From positions 1 through 64,000 of the forward strand of contig JAIMAI010000004.1 of the NCBI GenBank assembly GCA_023512015.1: a stretch of DNA of 64,000 nucleotides, written 5' to 3'. The notes under the pieces were generated by a model, which did not search any database, was not told where the DNA came from, and saw only the letters and a list, made by a program, of their open reading frames with translations. How positions within the stretch are numbered: position 1 is the stretch's first letter; every line of letters starts with the position of its first letter. Position numbers and translations under genes: made by a program. Source of the DNA: Acidothermus sp. (GTDB lineage: Bacteria; Actinomycetota; Actinomycetes; Acidothermales; Acidothermaceae). This document shows positions 1 through 6,773 of the stretch, in pieces.

Positions 1-1533
1 CCGCCGGCCATCGGCGAAGACGACACCGAGTTCTCGCTGCTGCGGGTGTCGCAAGCGCTGGCTCGAGTGCTGGACTCGTCGCCTGCGAACAGCGAGCCGT
101 TCGTGGACCCGTTCCAGGTCCCGGAAGAGATCCGGCTCAAGGCACCGGCGCCTCCACCACCGCCGCCGGTACCTGCCGAACCTTCCGAGGAGGAGTTGCG
201 CCGCGAACGGATTCGCCGAGCCGCGGCAGAAGAATTGGCCCGCGCCCAGGCGGAAGCCGAGGCGTTGCGGGGCCAGTTGGCCGAGGTGGTGGACCTCGAA
301 GCCCGACGGGAAGCCGCCCGACGCGATGCGGCACGGCGGCATGGGGTGCGTCACGAGCCCATGCCTCAGCCGGACGTCGAGATTTCTGCTGCGGACGACG
401 CGGTCGCTGAGGGACCAGCCGCCGAGGCCGCGGTGGTCGAGACTGCCGTGGAGGAGACCGCAGTGGTCGAGACTGCTGCGGTCGAAAGCGCGATAAACGA
501 AACTGCGATAGCCGAAACTGCAGCGGGCGAAACTGGAGTAGCCGAAACTGGGACGGCCGGCACTCCGGTGGCGCAGACCGCCGCCATGGGCTTCGCTGCG
601 GAATTAGCCGCCGAATTCGCCCCCGCTGAGTCGCCCGCCGCTGAAACGTCCGTTCCGGAATCCGACCAGGCCGAGCCTATGACTCCGCAACTCGCCGTCG
701 AGGAAAGCGTCGATTCCTCCGCCGAAGCGTCGGTGGGTGAATCCGTCGACGACCCATCCCTGATCGCTGACCGGGCGGACGAGCACGCAGCGATCTCCGC
801 GGCATCGGCCGAAGAGGAACCCGGCGAGGAGGAACCCGTCGCGTCGGCCGAAATCGCCACGTCGACCGAAATCGCCGCGCCGGACGGAATAGCCACGCAG
901 GCCGACATCGTCGCACAAGCCGACGCGTTCCCGCAGATCGGAACGTTCCCGCAGGCCGCTGCTCCGTCACTCGAAGACGCCGGAGCGTCGTGGGACGAGC
1001 CCGCCGGCACATCTCAAGAATCGACGTTTCCCGGTACCTCAACGCTTCCCGCAGGTGAGCCGCTCATCGCGGCGAGCGCGTGGTCGCCGTCCGTCGTGTC
1101 TCCGCCGCCCGTCCAGGAACCCTATTCCCCGCCCGTGCAGGAGCCCTACTCTCCGCCCGTCCAGGAAACCTATTCTCCGCCGATCTACCAGACGAATCCG
1201 CCGCCGCATTACACGGAAACCTTCGCCGAAGCCTTCCCGGACACCAGCCACCTCGCCTCGGCGACGGCTATGCTCGCCGAATTCAGCCGGACCGGCGCAA
1301 CCGAATTGCACCACGAGGAGCCGACGCCACCTCCCGTAGAGCCGGCCGAACCGGTAGACGAAGTGCCGCCGCCCATCGTCTCGCGGGACATGACGGATAC
1401 CGCGTCGCTGTTGCGCGAACTGTCGAGCCTCGGCCTGGACGACGAATCGGCCCCGTCACCTCCACCGCGTCCGGTCACCCCCGTCCGACCGACGACCACG
1501 ACGAAGAAGAAGCGGGGTCTCTTCGGCCGCTGA
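1..1533 (+). CDS. Low-complexity Ala/Glu/Pro-rich protein, 5' end cut by window
   Basis: The reading frame is open from base 1, so the start lies outside the window. About 510 codons are visible. I do not recognise the family. After a short N-terminal part comes a Pro-rich stretch, then a charged likely coiled coil (about residues 65-115, beginning EEELRRERIRRAAAEELARA). A long Ala/Glu/Thr tract follows with the motif [ETA][AV]xETA repeated many times. Near residues 365-395 there are three near-identical repeats of VQEPYSPP. The tail is strongly basic (KKKRGLFGR). Composition suggests an acidic disordered scaffold, perhaps membrane- or nucleic-acid-associated through the basic tail; that is inference only. 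Confidence 0.7.
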   Translation, partial: PPAIGEDDTEFSLLRVSQALARVLDSSPANSEPFVDPFQVPEEIRLKAPAPPPPPPVPAEPSEEELRRERIRRAAAEELARAQAEAEALRGQLAEVVDLEARREAARRDAARRHGVRHEPMPQPDVEISAADDAVAEGPAAEAAVVETAVEETAVVETAAVESAINETAIAETAAGETGVAETGTAGTPVAQTAAMGFAAELAAEFAPAESPAAETSVPESDQAEPMTPQLAVEESVDSSAEASVGESVDDPSLIADRADEHAAISAASAEEEPGEEEPVASAEIATSTEIAAPDGIATQADIVAQADAFPQIGTFPQAAAPSLEDAGASWDEPAGTSQESTFPGTSTLPAGEPLIAASAWSPSVVSPPPVQEPYSPPVQEPYSPPVQETYSPPIYQTNPPPHYTETFAEAFPDTSHLASATAMLAEFSRTGATELHHEEPTPPPVEPAEPVDEVPPPIVSRDMTDTASLLRELSSLGLDDESAPSPPPRPVTPVRPTTTTKKKRGLFGR

Positions 1534-1589
1534 GCGTCGTCTCGCGTAGCCCCTGCATGCCGCCGCAAGTCGGATGGCACGATGGCGGC

Positions 1590-2018
1590 GTGCGTGCCGT
1601 CGTCCAGCGAGTGCAGTGGGCGAGAGTGCTCGTCGCAGGCGAAGTCGTCGGTGCCGTGGAGCGGCCGGGCCTGCTCGTGCTCGTCGGGGTGACCCACACC
1701 GACACCCCCGATACCGCCCATAAATTGGCGGAGAAAGTTCACAACCTGCGCGTGCTCCGCGGCGAATCGTCCTGCGCTCAGACCGGTGCGCCCCTCTTGG
1801 TGGTCAGCCAATTCACGCTCTACGGCGACACGCGCAAAGGACGGCGGCCTTCGTGGGATGCCGCCGCCCCCGCAGAAATCGCGCGCCCACTCGTCGACGA
1901 GGTCATCACCGAGTTACGGCGACGCGGAGCGACCGTGGCTTCGGGGATTTTCGGCGCGGAAATGCTCGTCGAATCCGCCAACGACGGCCCGCTCACCCTC
2001 CTGGTCGAGGTGGCGTGA
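1590..2018 (+). CDS. dtd: D-aminoacyl-tRNA deacylase
   Basis: Cytoplasmic enzyme that hydrolyses D-amino acids (and glycine mischarged on tRNA-Ala) from tRNA. The product is 142 residues, normal for the family. It starts with the typical MRAVVQRV block, carries the SQFTLYGDTRKGRRPSW signature and ends with the NDGP loop, the two motifs that form the chiral proofreading site. GTG at 1590 is chosen because homologues begin exactly at this block; the frame stays open upstream but that part is shadow of the previous gene. Its last 26 bases overlap the convergent ygfZ gene. Confidence 0.93.
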   Translation: MRAVVQRVQWARVLVAGEVVGAVERPGLLVLVGVTHTDTPDTAHKLAEKVHNLRVLRGESSCAQTGAPLLVVSQFTLYGDTRKGRRPSWDAAAPAEIARPLVDEVITELRRRGATVASGIFGAEMLVESANDGPLTLLVEVA

Positions 2019-3063
2019 GGCGCGCCGCACCGAGGCGGAGTGCCGCGCGCGCCTGCTGACCCGGAGGAGGCACCTCCTCCCGCCGCACCACGGCTTCCAC
2101 ATTCGCGGCAATCACTGTGCCGTCTTGCTCCCGCACGGCGAAACGTCCGGTGTCATCGGTGGCGTACTTGACCAGGCCGAGCGCGATCGGACCGAGTTCG
2201 AAGTGGTAGGCGGCCGAGGTGAGAACGCCGACTACGTCGTCGCCGGCCACGATTTCCGCGCCCGGCCGCGGTAGCTGCTCACGAACGCTGCCGTCGAGGT
2301 GCAAACGCACCAGCCGCCGCGGTGGGCGTCCCAGATTGCTCACCCGCGCTACGGTTTCCTGACCGCGGTAGCACCCCTTCGCCAGATGGACGGCGGAACC
2401 GATCCACCCGACTTCGTGGGGGATGGTGCGGTGGTCGGTGTCGACGCCGAGTCGGGGGCGGCCCGCTTCGATCCGCAGGGCGTTCCACGCCGCCAGGCCT
2501 ATCGGCGGGCCGAGCAGCGACGGGACATCGGCCAGGCGATCGCGGGGAAAGAAGATTTCTCGCCCGGCAAGCGCATCGTCGCGCGCATCCACTCGGGTGA
2601 CGAAATCCGGGTAAGGCTCCGGGATCGGCTGCCAGACGACGGCCCACTGCTCCGTGACGTCGCGGGGGTCGACGTCGAGGAGGAACCGCATGGACTGCAG
2701 GAAATCCACGAGTGACGCGCTGGTCCCAGGTTCGACGTGTATCCAGGTCGCGTTCCCGTCGTCGACCAGCGAGAGGTGGTGTTCGACGTGGCCGTGCGGA
2801 CTGAGCACGAGCGTCTCGGTACCGACGCCGGGAGGGAGGTCGAGCAGCCGCTGGGTGGTCAGGTCGTTGAGCCAGCGCAACCGGTCGCCACCCTCGACTC
2901 GCACCACGCCGCGATGTGAGAAATCGACGAATCCCTTGCCTTCGACGAGAAGCCGTTGCTCCCGCAGCGGGTCGCCGTAATACTCCGCAACCCCATCGTC
3001 GCAGCCGGTCGCGGGCACCGCTCCCGGAAGCGAGAGCAACGGGCTACGGTATCCCCCCTCCAC
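1993..3063 (-). CDS. ygfZ: Folate-binding Fe-S assembly/repair protein YgfZ
   Basis: GcvT-like tetrahydrofolate-binding protein of 356 residues that supports assembly or repair of certain Fe-S enzymes in the cytoplasm. The family signature K-G-C-Y-R-G-Q-E is at residues 229-236, with the conserved Cys at 231. The N-terminal part reads like the aminomethyltransferase fold (VDFSHRGVVRVEGGDRLRWLNDLTT). GTG at 3063 has a good ribosome site (GGAAGGAGG) upstream. The gene is downstream of the Fur-family gene in the same direction, 48 bases apart. In actinobacteria this fur-ygfZ-dtd arrangement is common. Confidence 0.93.
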   Translation of the reverse strand: MEGGYRSPLLSLPGAVPATGCDDGVAEYYGDPLREQRLLVEGKGFVDFSHRGVVRVEGGDRLRWLNDLTTQRLLDLPPGVGTETLVLSPHGHVEHHLSLVDDGNATWIHVEPGTSASLVDFLQSMRFLLDVDPRDVTEQWAVVWQPIPEPYPDFVTRVDARDDALAGREIFFPRDRLADVPSLLGPPIGLAAWNALRIEAGRPRLGVDTDHRTIPHEVGWIGSAVHLAKGCYRGQETVARVSNLGRPPRRLVRLHLDGSVREQLPRPGAEIVAGDDVVGVLTSAAYHFELGPIALGLVKYATDDTGRFAVREQDGTVIAANVEAVVRREEVPPPGQQARAALRLGAARLTPPRPGG

Positions 3064-3111
3064 GACGGAAGCCTCCTTCCTTCATGACGGAACCGCCTTC
3101 CGGTGCAATCC

Positions 3112-3579
3112 TCACGCTTTTCCAATCGCGTCGCGGCATGATACGCAGCGCCCGAAAATAGCGAAATGGTGGACGTCGGCCACGAATCCGTAGTCGCTCT
3201 CCAGTCGGTCGAGGAGCGGCTCGACCGCTTGCGAGGGAATTTCCGTGACCGCGCCGCAGTCACGGCAGACCAAGTGCACGTGAGCGGAATTCTCCGCCAC
3301 GTGATACGTCGGGGCGCCGTGCCCGAGGTGCGTATGGGTGACCAAAGAGAGCTCTTCGAGCAGGTCCAAGGTGCGATAAACCGTGGAAATGTTCACCCCG
3401 CTGGCGACGTCCCGCACGTAATTGATGATCTCTTCGGGAGTGGCGTGGCCGAGCTCGGCGATGGCTTCCAACACGAGCTGCCGCTGCGGCGTGAGTCGAT
3501 ACCCTTTGGCGCGCAGTCGACCCTGCCAGGCAGGTGTTTCGGTGCTGTGACGGGTCTTCGACCGCTGGACACCGGGCAT
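3112..3579 (-). CDS. Fur-family metal-responsive transcriptional regulator
   Basis: Metal- or peroxide-sensing repressor of 155 residues. The winged-helix DNA-binding part (about residues 24-95) includes RLTPQRQLVLEAI and the recognition helix VNISTVYRTLDLLEE. A structural zinc site is visible as CRDCG and CVSC near the C-terminus, and histidines HVHL and DVHHFAI supply regulatory metal ligands. Whether it is Fur, Zur or PerR cannot be decided from motifs. The ATG lies 6 bases after a -10 hexamer TAGACT with no ribosome site, suggesting a leaderless mRNA. It probably reads through into ygfZ. Confidence 0.92.
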   Translation of the reverse strand: MPGVQRSKTRHSTETPAWQGRLRAKGYRLTPQRQLVLEAIAELGHATPEEIINYVRDVASGVNISTVYRTLDLLEELSLVTHTHLGHGAPTYHVAENSAHVHLVCRDCGAVTEIPSQAVEPLLDRLESDYGFVADVHHFAIFGRCVSCRDAIGKA

Positions 3580-3585
3580 GATGCC

Positions 3586-3591
3586 AGTCTA
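3586..3591 (-). promoter_or_regulatory. -10 element of fur-family gene, leaderless geometry
   Basis: The hexamer TAGACT on the minus strand is separated by exactly six bases from the ATG at 3579. A transcript would begin at or next to the start codon. The same spacing is seen at three other genes in this window. Confidence 0.5.
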
Positions 3592-3670
3592 GGTCCGGAT
3601 CCCCCACTCCCCTAGGGCCCTACGACCGCACCGATACGTGCGCACCGACACGCAGTCGTAGGGGTCGGTG

Positions 3671-3928
3671 TCACTTCTCGTGCTGCAAGAGTTCCTCGCT
3701 CGCCGGACCTTCGGGATCCACCAAATCCCATAACAATGAAAGAGGCAACCCGTTCGCCAGGAGCTGCATCGGGACTGCGGCGGCTGGTTCGGTTACGGCG
3801 TTCACACTGAGACGATCGGCGGACAAGACGTCCAACTTGGCCGCCGTTGGGGTGAAATGCGATGCGGCGTCCGGCCCAATACATCGCTTGGTCGGCCCCG
3901 ATCGGGGGGCGGGTGGAAAGCCGACCAC
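3671..3928 (-). CDS. Small hypothetical protein of the sulfurtransferase cluster
   Basis: Up to 85 residues. I do not recognise a named family. The C-terminal half looks conserved and folded (VNAVTEPAAAVPMQLLANGL, then PLSLLWDLVDPEG), while the first 30 residues look like extension, so the true start may lie further in, for example at a GTG or TTG codon near residues 33-42. It lies downstream of the DUF1416 and sulfurtransferase genes in the same direction, 45 bases after the DUF1416 stop, and could be the last gene of that operon. No signal peptide or membrane segment is seen. Confidence 0.5.
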   Translation of the reverse strand: MVGFPPAPRSGPTKRCIGPDAASHFTPTAAKLDVLSADRLSVNAVTEPAAAVPMQLLANGLPLSLLWDLVDPEGPASEELLQHEK

Positions 3929-3973
3929 CCGCCCCCGGATCGCACGACGTCCAGCGCAGCAAGCGCGAAGCCG

Positions 3974-4273
3974 TCAGGCGGCGGAGAGCTCGATGTCGAC
4001 CCGGCTGACCGAACCGACGTTTGCCTCCACTTCGCGGTCCTGCGTCACCCCACCGGGCGCGAGGACCCGCAGGATCCACCGCCCTGAGGCCGCGTAGAAG
4101 CGGAACGCGCCGGTGGCCGACGTGGGCACTTCCGCGACGAATTCGCCGTCCGCGTTGAGGAGCCGCACGTATCCCTGCACGGGTGCGCCTCCCCGGGTCA
4201 CCACCCCTTGGATGATGGCCTGGTTCCCGGCGTCGGTAGCAGCCGTCAGATCACCGGTGAGCGCTCCGCACAT
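3974..4273 (-). CDS. DUF1416 family protein
   Basis: A 99-residue actinobacterial protein of unknown function starting MCGALTGDL. It has a carboxypeptidase-regulatory-like beta-sandwich character (IIQGVVTRGGAPVQGYVRLL). The start codon overlaps the stop of the sulfurtransferase gene as TGATG, so translation is likely coupled. The pairing sulfurtransferase-DUF1416 is widespread in actinobacteria, which points to a role in sulfur-carrier or cysteine metabolism without defining it. The Cys at residue 2 is noteworthy in that setting. Confidence 0.88.
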   Translation of the reverse strand: MCGALTGDLTAATDAGNQAIIQGVVTRGGAPVQGYVRLLNADGEFVAEVPTSATGAFRFYAASGRWILRVLAPGGVTQDREVEANVGSVSRVDIELSAA

Positions 4274-5112
4274 CAGGAACCGCTCCCAACCTCGATCGGG
4301 ACGCCGACCAGCGACCCGTACTCGGTCCACGAACCGTCGTAGTTCTTCACGTTCGGCAGGCCGAGAATTTCGTGCAGCACGAACCAAGTGTGCGCGCTGC
4401 GCTCGCCGATACGGCAGTACGCGATGGTGTCCTTGCTGAAATCGACGCCGGCTTCGCTGTAGAGCCGCCGCAGTTCGTCGTCCGATTTGAACGTGCCGTC
4501 GTCGTTGGCGGCCTTGCTCCAGGGGATGTTCTTGGCCGTCGGCACGTGGCCCGGACGTTGCGCCGACTCCTGCGGCAGATGGGCTGGTGCCAGCAGTTTC
4601 CCGCTGAATTCATCGGGTGAGCGGACGTCGACCAGGTTCAGCTTCCCGATCGCGTTCACCACCTCGTCGCGGAACGCCCGGATCGACAGGTCGGGGTCCT
4701 TGGCCACGTAATTCGTACGCGGCCTCGTCGGAACTTCCTGGGTGAGCTCGCGGCTGTCCAGCTCCCACTTCTTGCGGCCGCCGTCCAGCAATTTCACGTT
4801 CTGGTGACCGTAGAGCTTGAAATACCAATAGGCGTAAGCCGCGAACCAGTTGTTGTTACCGCCGTAGAGCACGACGGTGTCGTCGTTGGCGATGCCGCGT
4901 TCCGACATCAACCGCTCGAAGCCTGCCTTGTCCACGAAATCACGGCGTACCGGGTCTTGGAGATCCTTTTTCCAGTCGAGCTTGACGGCGCCGCGAATGT
5001 GGCCTTTGTCGTAAGCCGAAGTGTCCTCGTCCACCTCGACGATGACGACCTTCGGGTCGTCGAGGTGGGCCTCGACCCAATCGGCGTCGACCAGGACATC
5101 TTGTCTGCTCAT
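4273..5112 (-). CDS. sseA: Thiosulfate/3-mercaptopyruvate sulfurtransferase
   Basis: Two-domain rhodanese of 279 residues, the usual length. It moves a sulfane sulfur from thiosulfate or mercaptopyruvate to cyanide or thiol acceptors. The inactive N-terminal rhodanese domain covers about residues 1-125 and the active one about 150-275, with the catalytic loop CRIGERS (Cys233). The start ATG has a strong ribosome site (AAGGAG). A cysteine-type leader peptide lies 143 bases upstream, suggesting control by cysteine supply. It heads an operon with DUF1416 and probably the small gene after it. Confidence 0.94.
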   Translation of the reverse strand: MSRQDVLVDADWVEAHLDDPKVVIVEVDEDTSAYDKGHIRGAVKLDWKKDLQDPVRRDFVDKAGFERLMSERGIANDDTVVLYGGNNNWFAAYAYWYFKLYGHQNVKLLDGGRKKWELDSRELTQEVPTRPRTNYVAKDPDLSIRAFRDEVVNAIGKLNLVDVRSPDEFSGKLLAPAHLPQESAQRPGHVPTAKNIPWSKAANDDGTFKSDDELRRLYSEAGVDFSKDTIAYCRIGERSAHTWFVLHEILGLPNVKNYDGSWTEYGSLVGVPIEVGSGS

Positions 5113-5255
5113 GTGCTTTCTCCTTCGCGAATCAATGCCTTCGGAGAGTTCTCCGTGGCGATGGACGACGGTAGGGATTCCTTACTCGATTGTTTCGAGG
5201 ATGCCGACCGGCATGCTAGACAATCACGCGCTTGCGTCCGGCCGGTATGCGACTC
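5113..5255 (-). promoter_or_regulatory. Leader region between cysteine leader peptide and sseA
   Basis: This non-coding stretch holds two compact inverted repeats: ATGCCG-AC-CGGCAT at 5201-5214 and CGGAGA-GT-TCTCCG at 5142-5155. The second sits about 30 bases before the sseA start codon. Together with the upstream leader peptide this is the layout of a transcription or translation attenuator. No U-run follows either hairpin, so a classic intrinsic terminator is not obvious. Confidence 0.45.
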
Positions 5256-5336
5256 TCAGGGACACAAGCAGGTCGTGACCCGGCAGAGGTCGACCGCACG
5301 CCGCTTGGTGAGCAAGACTTCGACGACTGCCGCCAC
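5256..5336 (-). CDS. Putative cysteine-responsive leader peptide upstream of sseA
   Basis: Short reading frame on the minus strand, 26 codons from the GTG at 5336, or 19 codons from an internal TTG at 5315 (MLTKRRAVDLCRVTTCLCP). It ends CRVTTCLCP, so three cysteine codons fall in the last nine residues. This matches the actinobacterial 'putative leader peptide' family found before sulfur-metabolism genes, with the typical basic centre followed by VDL and Cys. Ribosome stalling at Cys codons when cysteine is scarce is the established model for comparable mycobacterial leaders. The start codon is uncertain since no clear ribosome site is seen. Confidence 0.7.
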   Translation of the reverse strand: MAAVVEVLLTKRRAVDLCRVTTCLCP

Positions 5337-5376
5337 GCCCCCGATGCTACCCCAGGCTCCGAGGCCGACTACACGA

Positions 5377-6039
5377 TCAACTGTTGCCGGCCGGTACCAC
5401 GACCAGTGCCGTGCCGTCCTGACGAACCACCCGGAAAGCGGCGATCTCGTCCGGTGTGAGGCTGGTCGCACCGGAGGCGACGATGCGACCGGAGGCGGTC
5501 GCCGTCCAACTCGCCGCCACCTCGCTGCGGCCGTCGCGCCCGACGACGACCAGCTGGCAACGCCCGTCGTAGGCCCCCGTCGTCTCGCCGGTGAGCCGGA
5601 CCTCCAGCGCGGTTCCCCAGGCCCGAGGCCACTCCGCAACGGAGGCGGAAATTCCGGTGACCGGGCTGGTCGCCGTAAGGGTGACCGCCGACGATTCCCT
5701 CGAGCGCTCCGACAGAGCGAGCCCACTTCCGGCGGCCAGGACGGCGACCACAGCCGCCGCGACCAACCACGCCCGACGCCGTGCCCGCCGGCGCTCGGCG
5801 GCGACTCGGGCGAGAATGCGGGGGAGCAGCGTGGCGTCGACGGCCGCCGGTTCGGCCTCCACCTCGGCGACGCTGACCCGGGAGAGCAGGCCGGGGAGCG
5901 CGGCGAGCGACGCCAATTCGTCGCGACAGTCGGCGCAGCCGGCGACGTGGGCATCCACCCGGCCGCGTTCCCCGGGGTCGAGCGCGCCCAGCACGTAGCT
6001 GCCGAGCGCCAGTCGAATGGCCGGGCATTCAGGGGTCAC
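5377..6039 (-). CDS. Zinc-finger anti-sigma factor, RskA-like
   Basis: Membrane anti-sigma factor of 220 residues. The cytoplasmic N-terminus carries the H-x3-C-x2-C anti-sigma zinc motif (HVAGCADC) in the first 45 residues. One membrane segment follows (WLVAAAVVAVLAAGSGLAL, about residues 102-122). The extracytoplasmic C-terminal domain resembles RskA (ending GTALVVVPAGNS). GTG at 6039 overlaps the sigma-factor stop as GTGA, giving translational coupling. It should bind and hold the ECF sigma encoded just upstream until a surface signal triggers proteolysis. Confidence 0.9.
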   Translation of the reverse strand: MTPECPAIRLALGSYVLGALDPGERGRVDAHVAGCADCRDELASLAALPGLLSRVSVAEVEAEPAAVDATLLPRILARVAAERRRARRRAWLVAAAVVAVLAAGSGLALSERSRESSAVTLTATSPVTGISASVAEWPRAWGTALEVRLTGETTGAYDGRCQLVVVGRDGRSEVAASWTATASGRIVASGATSLTPDEIAAFRVVRQDGTALVVVPAGNS

Positions 6040-6605
6040 GCGAGCGTCACCCCTCTCTCCTCCAAGATCAGGCGTAGTGCCCGGAGCGCGTAATACGTGC
6101 GGGATTTCACCGTGCCCTGCGGGATTCCCAGCACCGCAGCGGCTTCGGCGACCGACCGACCCCGGTAGTAGGTCTCCACCAGGACGCGTCGATGGTCGGG
6201 GCTCAAGCTGTTGAGCGCGTCCGCCACCTCCCACGCCTCCAGCGCCCGGTCCACTTCGGTGGGGACGTCGTCGCCTGCTGCGACGAGGGCGAGGCCGTCG
6301 GCTCCGGCTTCCTGCGGCCGCACCCTGGCAGCGCGGTAAGCGTCGACGACGAGGTTGCGGGCCACGGTGAACAGCCAGGGCCGGATGGCCTGCGGGTCAC
6401 GGCCGACCGCTTCCGGGTGTCGCCAAGCCCTTATGATCGTCTCTTGCACGATGTCTTCCGCTCGACCTCGATCACCGTCGACGAGGCGCAGCACGTATCC
6501 GAAGAGCACCCTGCCGTGCTGTTCGTACAGCGCACGGATGAGCTCGTCGTCGGCGTGCGCCCGCGTCACACCGGCAGGCACGGATGGCTCGTCGTCCCGG
6601 TTCAT
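6036..6605 (-). CDS. ECF RNA polymerase sigma factor, SigK/SigL-like
   Basis: Sigma-70 family protein of 189 residues from the ATG at 6605. Region 2 is seen as LVDGDRGRAEDIVQETIIRA and region 4 as the helix-turn-helix RSVAEAAAVLGIPQGTVKSR. It has no region 3, so it is an ECF factor. The longer frame upstream of MNRDDEP is Arg/Ala-rich and likely non-coding; the chosen start has GAAGGG upstream. Cotranscribed with the anti-sigma gene and divergent from a SpoIIE-type phosphatase gene, with which it may share a regulatory region. Confidence 0.93.
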   Translation of the reverse strand: MNRDDEPSVPAGVTRAHADDELIRALYEQHGRVLFGYVLRLVDGDRGRAEDIVQETIIRAWRHPEAVGRDPQAIRPWLFTVARNLVVDAYRAARVRPQEAGADGLALVAAGDDVPTEVDRALEAWEVADALNSLSPDHRRVLVETYYRGRSVAEAAAVLGIPQGTVKSRTYYALRALRLILEERGVTLA

Positions 6606-6694
6606 CGACGGCCCTTCGAGGTCGGCGCCGCGCTTCGGCGCTGCGACTCGACCGCGACGTCGAGACGCGGCGGCCACGGCGCCGTGGGCGGTGA

Positions 6695-6736
6695 CATCGC
6701 CTGGAACCTACATCGCCTGAAACCTAGGGTGTAGGT
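6695..6736. repeat. Tandem 16-bp repeat and inverted repeat in divergent promoter
   Basis: CATCGCCTGGAACCTA (6695-6710) is followed directly by CATCGCCTGAAACCTA (6711-6726), one mismatch in 16. The second copy overlaps an inverted repeat ACCTA-gggtg-TAGGT (6722-6736). A -10-like TAGGGT at 6725-6730 is placed for the rightward gene, with GGAACC 16 bases upstream. The block sits between the sigma-factor gene and the receiver-SpoIIE gene and is a plausible binding site for a dimeric regulator or a promoter duplication. Confidence 0.6.
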
Positions 6737-6773
6737 CGGTCGTTGCGAGTTCGGTGGACGTGGAGGCGAGCAG

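Noticed and set aside
366..1010. Minus-strand frame of 214 codons opposite the low-complexity gene
   Set aside because: It mirrors the repeats of the plus-strand gene, has no ribosome site and no recognisable domain; the overlapping plus frame is open from base 1 and has the better composition.
1080..1220. VQEPYSPP repeats considered as a CRISPR-like array
   Set aside because: The repeats are in frame, directly adjacent and coding; there are no unique spacers.
3612..4079. Minus-strand frame of 155 codons over the small gene and DUF1416
   Set aside because: It runs in another frame across two genes with better support and shows only Arg/Gly/Pro-rich sequence.
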